A stretch of 61,069 bases of DNA from Clostridia bacterium (GCA_030536295.1 JAUNQH010000003.1:14601-75669), one strand, 5' to 3'. Shown: positions 25,691 to 34,687, counted from the stretch's first letter. Numbers and translations are program-made. The notes: generated by a model from the letters alone, not told the origin.

Positions 25691-26965
25691 ATGAATTCAT
25701 TTATTCTTCACGGTGATATCTGCTGGCCCGCGGACGGCCGGATAAAAACAATGGAAAACGCGTACGCTGTCTGCGTGGACGGTGTCAGCCGCGGGGTGTT
25801 TCCGGAAATTCCGGAGCAATACACCGGTCTTCCTGTTGAGGAGGCCGCCGGTCAGCTGATCATTCCCGGGATGGTGGATCTGCATGTGCACGCTCCCCAG
25901 TACAGCTTCAACGGTCTGGGAATGGATCTGGAGCTGCTGGACTGGCTGAAAGCATACGCGTTTCCGGAGGAAGCGCGTTACCGTGATATCGGCTATGCCG
26001 AAAAAGCCTATGGTCTTTTCGTAAAGGACCTGCAGGCCTCCGCGACGACCCGCGCCTGTATTTTCGCGACGGTGCACCGCGACGCCACGGAGCTTCTGAT
26101 GCGCATGCTTGACGAAACCGGGATGAGCACCTACGTCGGCAAGATCAATATGGACAGGGACGCGCCGGAGGATCTGCGCGAGGCAAGCGCCTACATTTCC
26201 GCCTTTGACACCTTTGGCTGGCTGAACGATATCAGCGGAAAGCTGAAATATACAAAACCGATCCTGACGCCCAGATTCCTGCCTTCCTGTTCCGAAACGC
26301 TGCTCAATGAGCTGCGCGAGGTCCTGCACGCGTACGATCTGCCCGTTCAGTCCCATCTGTCGGAAAATCCGGGAGAAGTGGAGCTGGTGAAAAGGCTTTA
26401 TCCGCAGACCGCGTTCTACGGTGACGGATATGACGCCTATGACATGTTCGGAAGCGCCGGCAGAACCATCATGGCGCACTGCATCTATTCGGTTCCCGAA
26501 GAAGTGGAATGTCTGAAGAAAAACGGCGTGTATGTCGCCCATTGTCCGGCAAGCAATATGAATCTGTGCAGCGGGATCGCGCCTGTACGGAGGTATCTGG
26601 ACCGCGGAATACGGGTCGGTCTGGGTACGGATGTCGCGGGCGGCGAAAGCCTGTCCGTTTTCCGTGCGATCGCCAACGCAATTCAGGTCAGCAAACTGTA
26701 CTGGCGCCTGGCGGATCAGAGCTGCGCGCCGCTGACCTTTGATGAGGCGTTTGAAATGGCCACCGTCCGCGGCGGTGAGTTTTTCGGAAAAGTCGGCAGC
26801 CTTGAGGAAGGTTATGAGTTTGATGCCGTTGTCATCCGGGATGAGATCCTGAACAGCGCGACCCGCAGGACCCTGCACGAACGTCTGGAGCGCGCCGTTT
26901 ACCGGGACGCGACCGGGCTGATCACGGCAAAATACTGTCAGGGGCGAAAAGTGCTGAGCACATGA
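25691..26965 (+). CDS. guaD: Guanine deaminase (amidohydrolase family)
   Basis: 424 residues from ATG 25691, with GGAGG 5 nt upstream; the frame extends further 5' but that part is not coding-like. Zinc ligands H65 and H67 are in LHVHAPQ; HLSENPGE, AHCIY and GTDVAGG follow in the order found in guanine deaminases, which convert guanine to xanthine and ammonia. PQ after the HxH pair and the SEN motif separate it from cytosine deaminase and dihydroorotase. This supports purine salvage or breakdown. No xanthine-processing gene is adjacent. Confidence 0.9.
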   Translation: MNSFILHGDICWPADGRIKTMENAYAVCVDGVSRGVFPEIPEQYTGLPVEEAAGQLIIPGMVDLHVHAPQYSFNGLGMDLELLDWLKAYAFPEEARYRDIGYAEKAYGLFVKDLQASATTRACIFATVHRDATELLMRMLDETGMSTYVGKINMDRDAPEDLREASAYISAFDTFGWLNDISGKLKYTKPILTPRFLPSCSETLLNELREVLHAYDLPVQSHLSENPGEVELVKRLYPQTAFYGDGYDAYDMFGSAGRTIMAHCIYSVPEEVECLKKNGVYVAHCPASNMNLCSGIAPVRRYLDRGIRVGLGTDVAGGESLSVFRAIANAIQVSKLYWRLADQSCAPLTFDEAFEMATVRGGEFFGKVGSLEEGYEFDAVVIRDEILNSATRRTLHERLERAVYRDATGLITAKYCQGRKVLST

Positions 26966-27059
26966 TCCCCTTTTACTGATTTTCCGGAGATACTGTCATA
27001 TAAGAACAACGGCCGCCGTCTGCTCCGGCGCGTTCGCGATCCTTTTCAGCCGCATCTTT

Positions 27060-28121
27060 TTACAGGAAATATATACAGACCAGCGCAAACATACACAGCA
27101 TCCATCCGCCGATCAGCGCGGTCAGATGCTTCTTCTCGGAATGCACCGCGATAAACTCCCGGATGATCGCGCTCGGCCAGTAATAGAATGCCACATGACT
27201 GCCGACACCCGTGCATTTCAGGCCGATCCTGCGGCTGTACCGCAGCGCTCTGTATACATGATAGTTGCTGGTAACGAGCACGATATACCTGCCGCCCTGC
27301 CGTTCATCAATAATGGCCTTTGAATATTTCAGGTTCTCCAGGGTAGTGGTCGACCGGTCTTCCCGGATGATCTTTTCCGCCGGGATCCCCTTGCCCAGCA
27401 GATACTTTTCCATTGCCTCCGCTTCGGAGACCGTTTCATCGTCCCCTTTGCCTCCTGAAGGGATCAATACCGGCGGTGTGGGGTCCCTGCGATAGATCTC
27501 AACGGCTTTATCCAGTCTGTCCGAAAGCAGTTTGGGTACACGGTCGCCATCGAGCAGGCCGGAACCGTGAATAATGACATAATCAAAATCCTTCTTCGGC
27601 GGTATAAGCTGCAGGAAAACACAGTAGAGCATGAAAACAACAAAAGACATTGAAAAATAAACGACCGACACACAGATGAACATGCTGATACGGCTGATAT
27701 GCGCCAGAAGACCCGTTGCATTCCATCCTGTTTCCGCGATCTCCGGCAGGATCAGCGCGGCAAAAGCCGCCGCTTCCCCGATCCCGATCGCCAGGCCGAA
27801 AAGAAGCGAAAGCATACAGGAAAGGCTGTGTCCTTCCCGCCTGAGCATCAGCACACCGTTCCAGATCAGGAATACGGGCACGATCAGCAAAGCGGCTGCG
27901 GTCACTGTCAGAATGACGCTGAGAAAAGGTTTCCCCGCGTCTTCCAGCGCGACGGTCAGCGCGAAAAAAGTGCCGATGATCGCAAAGAACAGGAAATAGC
28001 AATTCCGGTATCTTCTTCTGTCTTTGATGAAAGATATTGAAAAAACAGCCCAGGGCAATAAAATAAGCAAACAATAGAAAATGATCTTCATTGCGGTATG
28101 TACATCCATTTCTGAAAACAT
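27060..28121 (-). CDS. YdcF-like (DUF218) membrane protein
   Basis: 353 residues from ATG 28121; no strong ribosome site marks the start, and the longer GTG form begins inside a palindrome. Five or six helices fill residues 10-170. The DUF218 domain runs from DFDYVIIHGSGLLDGDRVP through LIPSGGKGDDETVSEAEAM and EDRSTTTLENLKYS to VTSNYHVYRA. These are the SanA/ElyC/YdcF signatures associated with cell-envelope glycan metabolism, with unknown chemistry. A final helix closes the protein. Confidence 0.82.
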   Translation of the reverse strand: MFSEMDVHTAMKIIFYCLLILLPWAVFSISFIKDRRRYRNCYFLFFAIIGTFFALTVALEDAGKPFLSVILTVTAAALLIVPVFLIWNGVLMLRREGHSLSCMLSLLFGLAIGIGEAAAFAALILPEIAETGWNATGLLAHISRISMFICVSVVYFSMSFVVFMLYCVFLQLIPPKKDFDYVIIHGSGLLDGDRVPKLLSDRLDKAVEIYRRDPTPPVLIPSGGKGDDETVSEAEAMEKYLLGKGIPAEKIIREDRSTTTLENLKYSKAIIDERQGGRYIVLVTSNYHVYRALRYSRRIGLKCTGVGSHVAFYYWPSAIIREFIAVHSEKKHLTALIGGWMLCMFALVCIYFL

Positions 28122-28140
28122 ATGTCCGGAAACCGTTATA

Positions 28141-28155
28141 GTATACACTGTATAC
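28141..28155. promoter_or_regulatory. 15-bp perfect palindrome upstream of the YdcF-like gene
   Basis: GTATACA-C-TGTATAC, 20 bp from the ATG on the minus strand. Each half contains GTATAC, a common GntR-type half-site, and a possible -10 (TATACT) lies within it. Likely an operator. Confidence 0.5.
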
Positions 28156-28226
28156 AGTTCTTTGAAAAGTCCGGCAAAATACGGTTTCCCCGGAAAAAGG
28201 TCCGCGCGATACGCGGATCGTTCACG

Positions 28227-28275
28227 AAAAAAGGGAAACGGACCGGCAGCCGCGCGTGCCTGTCTTCCGTTTCCC
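28227..28275 (-). terminator. Terminator of the phn operon
   Basis: A 9-bp stem (28233-28241 with 28267-28275) with a structured loop, followed on the minus strand by TTTTTT. It lies 66 bp past the P-loop gene, the last gene of the operon. Confidence 0.75.
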
Positions 28276-28340
28276 GTATGTTCAGTTCATCGCCGGAGGC
28301 CGGACAAGCTCCGGAGCATCCGCGTCTGTCGGCAGCATTC

Positions 28341-29318
28341 TTACGGTTCCCTGCGCATGCTGTCGGTGGCTGCGCGGATGGACGCGGTCACATCTGCGAT
28401 CATTTCCGGGGACCAGGTCTCCGCGTCATTCCGGAGGAAAGACGTCTTATCCTTCCGGTTGTCAAAAACGCCGACGGGAATGAGATATTTCCTTCCCCAC
28501 GCCTCCACGGTCACCGTTCCGGCCCTCTCTGAATGCTCCATCAGCCAGTGCATATCATCGCAGCCGTAATCGCCGAGCATAACGGACATCGGAACGCCGT
28601 GATGCAGATTGGAGCCCGGATCGTTGGGGTCAGCCCGGTCATTGTTCTTGCGGCGGGATTCCTCCGGCGTGACCCAGATATAAAGGATGGACGCCTGTTC
28701 CAGGATCTCCGGGCAGAACTGCGGCAGCGAGTACTGATAACCGAAGGTTCCCGTAAGCGGCAGGGCAGCGCCGTCCGGACCGCCTCTGGCGCACTCGATC
28801 ACAACGGTCTTGTCCTCAAAGTTATCGGGATAACCCGCATGTTTCTCCGCGAGCATGGCGGCGGCTTCCTTTTCCAGCAGCTCTGCCAGGCGGTTCAGGA
28901 TCTCAGGGCGGAGCACGCCCAGACGGACCGGAATGCCTGCCGCCAGTCCGGCCCTGTCGATCCGGTCAAACAGGAGGCGTGCGGCGGAATCCGGCTGTAT
29001 CCTGCTGCGGTTGATCAGATCATGATAATCCTCATTGAGCAGATGACAGAGCGTGCCCCAGTCACGGCCGTCAATAAAAGGATCTTCACCGGGGTAGAAG
29101 AGCCGCGGTTCACCCATCGCCTGCAGCTCATTGTCAATGCGGCGCATCATATGCACATAGGGAAAATCATCCAGCTGCAGGTTATCGCCGATATGGAACT
29201 CCTCCCGCAGCACATCCGGGTCCATATGCGCCATAAAGTTGCGGACCTCTGATTTTCCGGATGCCGGCAGCGCCATCAGCAGTACGACCGGGAAGACCGA
29301 ATTTTTCGTATTATCCAT
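28341..29318 (-). CDS. P-loop NTPase/kinase-like protein of unknown function
   Basis: 325 residues, soluble. A Walker A motif ALPASGKSE lies at residues 15-23, right after a hydrophobic strand (VFPVVLLM), as in small-molecule kinases. Further segments: RLFYPGEDPFIDGRDWGTL, VVIECARGGPDGAA and LYIWVTPEESRRKNN, the latter resembling strand 4 and an Arg-rich lid. No known kinase signature fits. It starts 28 nt after the nucleotidase stop, with AAAGAGG upstream, so it belongs to the phosphonate-transport operon; a phosphoryl-transfer role on the imported product is an inference. Confidence 0.7.
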   Translation of the reverse strand: MDNTKNSVFPVVLLMALPASGKSEVRNFMAHMDPDVLREEFHIGDNLQLDDFPYVHMMRRIDNELQAMGEPRLFYPGEDPFIDGRDWGTLCHLLNEDYHDLINRSRIQPDSAARLLFDRIDRAGLAAGIPVRLGVLRPEILNRLAELLEKEAAAMLAEKHAGYPDNFEDKTVVIECARGGPDGAALPLTGTFGYQYSLPQFCPEILEQASILYIWVTPEESRRKNNDRADPNDPGSNLHHGVPMSVMLGDYGCDDMHWLMEHSERAGTVTVEAWGRKYLIPVGVFDNRKDKTSFLRNDAETWSPEMIADVTASIRAATDSMRREP

Positions 29319-29346
29319 ATTATGCCTCTTTCCGCCGTCTCGCGGC

Positions 29347-30846
29347 TTATGATTCTATGCAGCGATAGTTGTTTTCATCCGGCAGTTCCGCCGGATCATG
29401 TCTTTCCAGATACTCAAGGATCAGCGTGCTGAAATCGTTCCTGTTTTCGCGGATCACGGGGCAGGTCAAATAGAATTCGAACCCGCCCGCGCCGCCGGAG
29501 CGAAAGCTGTTCATCACCAGCTCGAATGTGTCATCCGGACGGACCGGTCTTCCCTTTACGGTCATTTCCGTCACACGGTCTCCGACGGGACGTCTCAGGT
29601 CAAACACATACTGCACGCCGGAAAAGTAGTCATAGTTGAAGTGCCTCTCGCACGGGATCAGGAACTCGTCCGAGATACAAAGCCTGCCGTCCGGAGCGGC
29701 GGAAAAATAAGACGCACACCGTTCAAGCGCTTTTTTCAGGATCTCTCCCGTGACGCGGCGGACCGCGAGGGTATTCGCGTAAGGATAGTTCACCATGATA
29801 TCCCGCAGCGTCACTTTCTCACCGAAGGGCCGGAGCGTATTGGGCAGACCTGTGCAGGACAGTTCAGCGCCGGTCGCTTCGATCTGCACCGCGTTCAGCA
29901 GATCCGCAAGCACGGATCCGTGAAGCGCCATATCCAGCTTTTCACCCGGGATAAACGGCCGCGTGACTTTGCCGACGCGTGTATCCAGATATTCTTCCAG
30001 CGCTTCGTACGTTTCCAGTCTTTCGCCCGCGGGGATATACGGAGTTTCCGGTTCACGCAGTTCCGAGGAGAAGCGGCCTTCTTCATCCATTGTGATCAGG
30101 GCATATTTCGCGGCATTGGAACCGACCTGCACGATATGCGTTTTTCCCCAACGTCCGGATGGGATCTCCGCGTGCTGATGCGCGGTCAGCAGCAGATCAA
30201 ACGGCAGTTCCTCACAAAGACGGCAAGCGATATGCTCATCCGTTTCAGTCAGGAGTCGGCCGGTGGTCAGGTCACGTTCCGTTCCTCCGTGATACAAGCC
30301 GATCAGCACATCCGCACCCGCGGTCTGAGCCTGCCGTACGGCTTCCTTCGCGGATTCCAATGGCGGCAGGAAAGAAAAATCTTTCAGGTTCATCGGCTTT
30401 TCCCAGCGCGGGACCCAGTCGGTACACAAACCGACGATACCCACACGAAGCCCGTTTTCCATGGTTTTGATCTTCCACGGAAAAAGCGGCAGCTCCCCGC
30501 GCTCATCAACGATATTCGCGCACAGGCATTCCGCGCGGATCGCGTTCAACGTATCAGCCAGATACTGACGGCCGTAGCTGAAATCATGATTGCCGAGTGT
30601 CAGAAAGTCGTATTGTTTTTCATTCATCGCCCCGACCAGCGGGGATGCTTTTCCCTGCTTTGCGCAGTAATCCGTCAGCGGCGTTCCCTGCAGAAAATCG
30701 CCCCCGTCGATCACAAGGGTATTCCCGTCCTTCGGAAAGTTCATGGAATACAGTCCCATCCTGCGCGGACCGGGATTGCAGAAATCGTCGGCATACAGAT
30801 AGCCGTGGATGTCGGAAGTATAATAGATCGTCAGCCTGTTCTTCAT
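29347..30846 (-). CDS. Cytosolic 5'-nucleotidase / 2',3'-cyclic phosphodiesterase-like metallophosphoesterase (UshA/CpdB type)
   Basis: 499 residues from ATG 30846, 14 nt after the phnE stop. The calcineurin-like domain shows D12-x-H14 (YTSDIHG), IDGGDFLQG, LGNHDFSYG, LYHGGTERD and LTAHQHAE, that is, all metal-site motifs. The C-terminal 5'-nucleotidase domain (about 290-480) includes LANLPNT-type SCTGLPNTLR and NYPYANTL. Family members are usually exported, but this one has no signal peptide, so it would act on cytosolic substrates, possibly the phosphorylated product of the phn importer. Its start has a poor ribosome site, suggesting coupling to phnE translation. Confidence 0.87.
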   Translation of the reverse strand: MKNRLTIYYTSDIHGYLYADDFCNPGPRRMGLYSMNFPKDGNTLVIDGGDFLQGTPLTDYCAKQGKASPLVGAMNEKQYDFLTLGNHDFSYGRQYLADTLNAIRAECLCANIVDERGELPLFPWKIKTMENGLRVGIVGLCTDWVPRWEKPMNLKDFSFLPPLESAKEAVRQAQTAGADVLIGLYHGGTERDLTTGRLLTETDEHIACRLCEELPFDLLLTAHQHAEIPSGRWGKTHIVQVGSNAAKYALITMDEEGRFSSELREPETPYIPAGERLETYEALEEYLDTRVGKVTRPFIPGEKLDMALHGSVLADLLNAVQIEATGAELSCTGLPNTLRPFGEKVTLRDIMVNYPYANTLAVRRVTGEILKKALERCASYFSAAPDGRLCISDEFLIPCERHFNYDYFSGVQYVFDLRRPVGDRVTEMTVKGRPVRPDDTFELVMNSFRSGGAGGFEFYLTCPVIRENRNDFSTLILEYLERHDPAELPDENNYRCIES

Positions 30847-30860
30847 ATACAGGTCACGGA

Positions 30861-31736
30861 TCAGCCGCGGGTCAGACGGCCGCGGATCCGCGTGGAGAAG
30901 AACTCGATCACCAGCATCAGAACCACCAGCGCCCAGAGATAGGAACCGACCATGCCCCAGCGGCTGGAATTGATGCACTGAATGAGGGGAGCGCCGATAC
31001 CGCCGGCTCCGACAATACCCAGCGTGGTGGCGTCCTTCATATTGATGTCAAAACGGTAAATGACAGTGGACACGAAATTCGGGATGATCTGCGGCAGAAT
31101 ACCATAGCGGATCTTCTGGAAGGCATTGCAGCCTGACGCGTCCAGGCTTTCCAGAATACGCGTATCGATGTCTTCGATCGCCGTTATGTACATTTTGCTG
31201 ATCATACCGATGGAGCACACGCTTTGTGTTACCACACCGCAGAAGGCATTCGGTCCTGTCACCCGGATCCAGACCAGCGCCCATACCAGGCTGGGGATCG
31301 TACGGATCATCAGGATCACGGCATTGAAAATAAAGGCGACGGGCTTCGGTACGATCTTATTGCAGGCCAGGAAGCTGAAAGGGATCGCCAGAATACCGCC
31401 GATCACGGTGCCGAGCACCGCGATGGCAATGGTCTGCAGCAGCTGATAGCCTACGCCTTCCGTCGTGATGTTCAGGAAGGGAAACGCAAGATGCCCGGCT
31501 TCGTCAAAGTTGAAAAGCAGCTTTCCGTCCGGATGGAGCAGACCGTATCCCACGCCCTGCGCGACGGTAATGCCCTTTTTGGCCAGCCCCTTGAATTCCA
31601 GCGTGGAAGCGCTCCATCCGAGGACCACAACGGCAAGAAGCAGGATCAGCGTATAGAGCCACCACAGGCGGGGACGTGCCTCATAGGCCTCCTGTATCGT
31701 ACGGAAGGAGGCGGATTGTTTCACTGTTTTCTTCAT
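30861..31736 (-). CDS. phnE: Phosphonate-type ABC transporter permease (second PhnE)
   Basis: 291 residues with about six helices. The EAA-type cytoplasmic loop is LDASGCNAFQKIRYGILPQIIPNF, typical of PhnE. VGAGGIGAPLIQ near the C-terminus is also characteristic of the phosphonate/phosphite permeases. It pairs with the preceding PhnE, as in operons that encode two non-identical permeases. GGAGGG precedes the ATG. 17 nt separate it from the first permease gene. Confidence 0.9.
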   Translation of the reverse strand: MKKTVKQSASFRTIQEAYEARPRLWWLYTLILLLAVVVLGWSASTLEFKGLAKKGITVAQGVGYGLLHPDGKLLFNFDEAGHLAFPFLNITTEGVGYQLLQTIAIAVLGTVIGGILAIPFSFLACNKIVPKPVAFIFNAVILMIRTIPSLVWALVWIRVTGPNAFCGVVTQSVCSIGMISKMYITAIEDIDTRILESLDASGCNAFQKIRYGILPQIIPNFVSTVIYRFDINMKDATTLGIVGAGGIGAPLIQCINSSRWGMVGSYLWALVVLMLVIEFFSTRIRGRLTRG

Positions 31737-31752
31737 ACGATCGCTTCCCTCC

Positions 31753-32598
31753 TCAGCTCAGTTTCCTGCGCAGATACTGCGAGGTGTTCTCAATGATGAA
31801 TACGACCACAAACAGGCACAGCAGCAGCATGCCCAGGCCGTGATAATCACGCCAGCCCACGCGTTCATTGATCAGCAGGCCCAGACCGCCGGCGCCGACA
31901 TAGCCCAGGATCGCCGCGGCGCGGATGTTCATTTCAAGGCTGTAGAGGCAGTAGCTGAGATATGTGGGCAGGATCTGCGGGAAGCAGGCGACGCGGAATG
32001 ACTGATATTTGCTTCCGCCGGCGCTCTCCATAGCTTCATAGGCACCCATATCAATGGTTTCGATGCTCTCATACATCATTTTGGAAACGACGCCGAACGT
32101 AAACACGGTAATGGCAGCCGTACCCGCGAAGGTACCGAGACCGAAGATCAGCGCCGCCAGCTTGGCGATGATCAGGGTGGGCAGCGTTCTGATGATGTTG
32201 AGCAGGAAGCGGAGGATGCCCACGGAAATGCCGCTGTGATTGATATTCGTGCTGGCGACCACCGCAAAGGGCAGTGCGAGCGTCGCGCCCAGCACAGAAC
32301 CGAGGATACTCATCTTGATCGTATCCAGCAGCGGGCTGATCACCTTTCCGAAATAGGACCAGTCCGGCTGGAAAAGCTGCGCGAGAATAACGGTAAACTG
32401 ATTTCCCCTGCGAATAATGGTGCCCAGATCAAACCCCGTCAGTTCCACGGAAGCCCACAGCACCGCTGCCAGGATCGCCAGGATCAGCGGCATGCGCGAA
32501 CGCGGCTTCATCACGCTGTGACCGTTCGGCAGCGTGATCGTTTTGGGTTTGAATATCCGGTCAAAGAGAGGAACCTTCGCCTGCTGGTTCTTTTTCAT
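31753..32598 (-). CDS. phnE: Phosphonate-type ABC transporter permease (first PhnE)
   Basis: 281 residues from ATG 32598, where GAGGAGGAG sits upstream and overlaps the phnC stop region. About six helices; the EAA loop is MESAGGSKYQSFRVACFPQILPTY, and GYVGAGGLGLLIN closes the domain. The sequence differs clearly from the second PhnE, implying a heterodimeric channel. The longer in-frame start (32652) lies inside phnC and is not favoured. Confidence 0.9.
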   Translation of the reverse strand: MKKNQQAKVPLFDRIFKPKTITLPNGHSVMKPRSRMPLILAILAAVLWASVELTGFDLGTIIRRGNQFTVILAQLFQPDWSYFGKVISPLLDTIKMSILGSVLGATLALPFAVVASTNINHSGISVGILRFLLNIIRTLPTLIIAKLAALIFGLGTFAGTAAITVFTFGVVSKMMYESIETIDMGAYEAMESAGGSKYQSFRVACFPQILPTYLSYCLYSLEMNIRAAAILGYVGAGGLGLLINERVGWRDYHGLGMLLLCLFVVVFIIENTSQYLRRKLS

Positions 32599-32608
32599 GC
32601 TCTCCTCC

Positions 32609-33367
32609 TCATTCGCCGGCCTGCGGGATCGACGCGCCGTTATAGATCGCATCGAGTATTTCCTGCGTCACGGTGTCGGTAGGCCCGTCATAGACGATCT
32701 CGCCCGCCCGGATGCCGATCACGCGGGTCGCGTATTTGAGCGCCAGATCCACATGGTGGATATTGATGAGGATCGTGATGTTCATTTCTTCATTGATGCG
32801 CTTGAAATCGCTCATTACCTGATGCGCGGTCACCGGATCCAGCGCCGCGACCGGTTCGTCAGCCAGAATGATGGTAGGATCCTGGCAGAGCGTGCGTGCC
32901 AGCGCGACGCGCTGCTGCTGTCCGCCGGAGAGCTGATCGCAGCGGGTATATGCCTTGTCAAGGATACCGACTTTATCCAGCGAGTCCAGCGCTTTCATTT
33001 TCTGTTCCCGCGAGAACAGACCGAGCAGCACCTTGAAAAAGCCCATATCCGGCACCATGGAGGTCATTACGTTCTTCACGGCGGTGGAGCGGGTGACCAG
33101 ATTGAAGCTCTGGAAGATCATGCCGATCTTCCGGCGGAATTTGCGGAGAGATTTACCGGACAGATCCATCACATTGGTTCCGTCCACGGTCAGCTTTCCT
33201 TCCGTCACATCGATCATACGGTTGATCGTGCGGATCAGCGTGGATTTTCCGGCACCGCTCAGGCCGATGATCGCGACGAATTCGCCCTGCTCAATATTCA
33301 GATTGATATCATTCAGTCCCCTGACGCCGTTGGGATAGATCTTTGTCACATGATCGAAAGAAATCAA
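32609..33367 (-). CDS. phnC: Phosphonate-type ABC transporter ATP-binding protein PhnC
   Basis: 252 residues. Start TTG 33367 is fixed by AAGGAGGAG 6 nt upstream and by the family N-terminus ([13 protein letters not shown]). Walker A is GLSGAGKST (G35-T43), the signature is LSGGQQQR, and Walker B with D-loop is [12 protein letters not shown]. The ATPase powers uptake of phosphonate, phosphite or a phosphate ester, and the exact ligand cannot be told from sequence. First gene of phnC-phnE-phnE-nucleotidase-P-loop, with its own promoter downstream of the phnD terminator. Confidence 0.92.
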   Translation of the reverse strand: MISFDHVTKIYPNGVRGLNDINLNIEQGEFVAIIGLSGAGKSTLIRTINRMIDVTEGKLTVDGTNVMDLSGKSLRKFRRKIGMIFQSFNLVTRSTAVKNVMTSMVPDMGFFKVLLGLFSREQKMKALDSLDKVGILDKAYTRCDQLSGGQQQRVALARTLCQDPTIILADEPVAALDPVTAHQVMSDFKRINEEMNITILINIHHVDLALKYATRVIGIRAGEIVYDGPTDTVTQEILDAIYNGASIPQAGE

Positions 33368-33403
33368 GGTGAGCTCCTCCTTGTGGTTTTTCACGTTTTT
33401 TTC

Positions 33404-33432
33404 ATTATACCATTTTATATATTGATTCACAA
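33404..33432 (-). promoter_or_regulatory. Promoter of phnC
   Basis: Minus strand: TTGTGA (complement of 33427-33432), 17-bp spacer, TATAAT (complement of 33404-33409). It lies between the phnD terminator and phnC. Confidence 0.75.
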
Positions 33433-33444
33433 TCCTCAGGCATC

Positions 33445-33472
33445 AAAAAAGCCGGGTTCCTGCGAACCCGGC
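33445..33472 (-). terminator. Terminator between phnD and phnC
   Basis: A perfect 9-bp GC stem (33451-33459 with 33464-33472), 4-nt loop and a TTTTTT tail on the minus strand, 18 bp past the phnD stop. Confidence 0.85.
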
Positions 33473-33489
33473 GGGGAAAACGGAATCAA

Positions 33490-34542
33490 TTACTGCAGAG
33501 CGTACAGGGCCTTGCGGGAAGCATCGTAGTCGGCATCCGTGGCAACGGCGTAGCCGGTGTGGCTGTACACGCTGAAGATGGCCTGACCTTCTTCGGTGTT
33601 GATGATGTTGATCAGGCTCTGCTGCAGAGCGTTGATGAATTCAGGGGTATGGATGATCGGGCGGGTCTCGCTGGTGGTCACGGCAACGGTGTCATTGTAG
33701 ATACCGTCGGTCACGCCGATAACATTCATCTCGTTCCAGATGGTGTCGGTGCGGCCCATGCCGGCCTTGCCGGTCTCATCGGCGCTGTCAGTCGCGATGT
33801 TCCAGGCGTTCTCATAGTCACGGCGTCCGTCAGCATAGCAGACGATGATGTCGACCTGCTCGGCGGCAGCCTGCGCGAAAGCGTCGGCATAGCCCAGCTG
33901 CACAACATTGCTCAGATCGGTGATGCGCTTGCCGTCATACTTGTCCATCAGCCACATGGTGGGATAGATGTATCCGGCGGAGGAAGAGGTGTTGCCGACA
34001 GCCCAGGTGGCGCCGTCCAGGTCTTCCCAGGTCAGAGCTTCGCCGGCGTTGACTTTCTCAGCCAGCTTCTTGCCGTATTCGGAGGGACCCGCGTAGATCA
34101 GGGCGCGGTAGAAGGTCACCTGCTCATCGGTGGGCAGAGTCTTGTTGGCATCGCCATTCCAGGTGGTGGGATCGGTGCTGTCATTGCTCAGGCCCGCGCG
34201 GGTGGCGGTCAGGATAACATCCACTTCCTGGTTCTGGCTGTAGATGGCATAGGTGCCGCCGGGCAGCCAGCCGACATCGATGGTGCCTGCGCACATGGCT
34301 TCACCGGTCGCTTCATAAGAGGTGCCGACGGTGATATCCACTTCGCCGATGTCATAGCCGAACTTGGCCATTTCAGCCTTGATCAGCTCGGGCAGGTTCT
34401 TGGTGCCGGTGATGATCACGTCGGCATCCTTGGAGGGAACGAATTCGAAAGTGAGCTTGTCCATCTGGATCGCTTCGGCAAAAGCGGAAGCGCATCCTGC
34501 CAGCATCAGAACAGCCAGTACCAGGGAAACTAACTTTTTCAT
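33490..34542 (-). CDS. phnD: Phosphonate-type ABC transporter substrate-binding protein PhnD
   Basis: 350 residues from ATG 34542 (AAGGAGG upstream). The N-terminus MKKLVSLVLAVLMLAGC contains a perfect lipobox LAGC, so it is probably a lipoprotein. LTFEFVPSKDADVIITGT and DITVGTSYEATGEAMCAGTIDVGWLPG are standard PhnD positions, and GNTSSSAGYIYP is the phosphate-gripping Ser loop. It binds the ligand outside the cell and delivers it to PhnE-PhnE. Encoded upstream of phnC but separated by a terminator and a second promoter, which would give more binding protein than membrane complex. Confidence 0.92.
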   Translation of the reverse strand: MKKLVSLVLAVLMLAGCASAFAEAIQMDKLTFEFVPSKDADVIITGTKNLPELIKAEMAKFGYDIGEVDITVGTSYEATGEAMCAGTIDVGWLPGGTYAIYSQNQEVDVILTATRAGLSNDSTDPTTWNGDANKTLPTDEQVTFYRALIYAGPSEYGKKLAEKVNAGEALTWEDLDGATWAVGNTSSSAGYIYPTMWLMDKYDGKRITDLSNVVQLGYADAFAQAAAEQVDIIVCYADGRRDYENAWNIATDSADETGKAGMGRTDTIWNEMNVIGVTDGIYNDTVAVTTSETRPIIHTPEFINALQQSLINIINTEEGQAIFSVYSHTGYAVATDADYDASRKALYALQ

Positions 34543-34567
34543 GGGAAAGACCTCCTTACATATTTCC

Positions 34568-34635
34568 GCAGGCAAACACCGATGCCTGCACAGACTTATA
34601 TAGATTATAATGGGAATATGTTACGGTTTATAAAC
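34568..34635 (-). promoter_or_regulatory. phnD upstream region: hairpin and palindrome near a -10 element
   Basis: A TATAAT lies at the complement of 34604-34609, with no clear -35. GTTTATAAAC (34626-34635) is a perfect 10-bp palindrome just upstream. A 7-bp hairpin (34568-34574 with 34583-34589) lies in the leader before the ribosome site. This may be a regulated promoter. Confidence 0.4.
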
Positions 34636-34687
34636 AAGAGTCTAAATTTTTAGTGTGATTTTCATTCACCCGACCGGAAACCCTCCA

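Noticed and set aside
28341-29318. P-loop protein as PhnN ribose bisphosphokinase
   Set aside because: Length (325 versus about 190) and motifs beyond Walker A do not match, and no C-P lyase genes are present.
30847-30978. 44-residue N-terminal extension of the nucleotidase
   Set aside because: It lies inside phnE in another frame; homology begins at MKNRLTIYYTSDIHG (ATG 30846).
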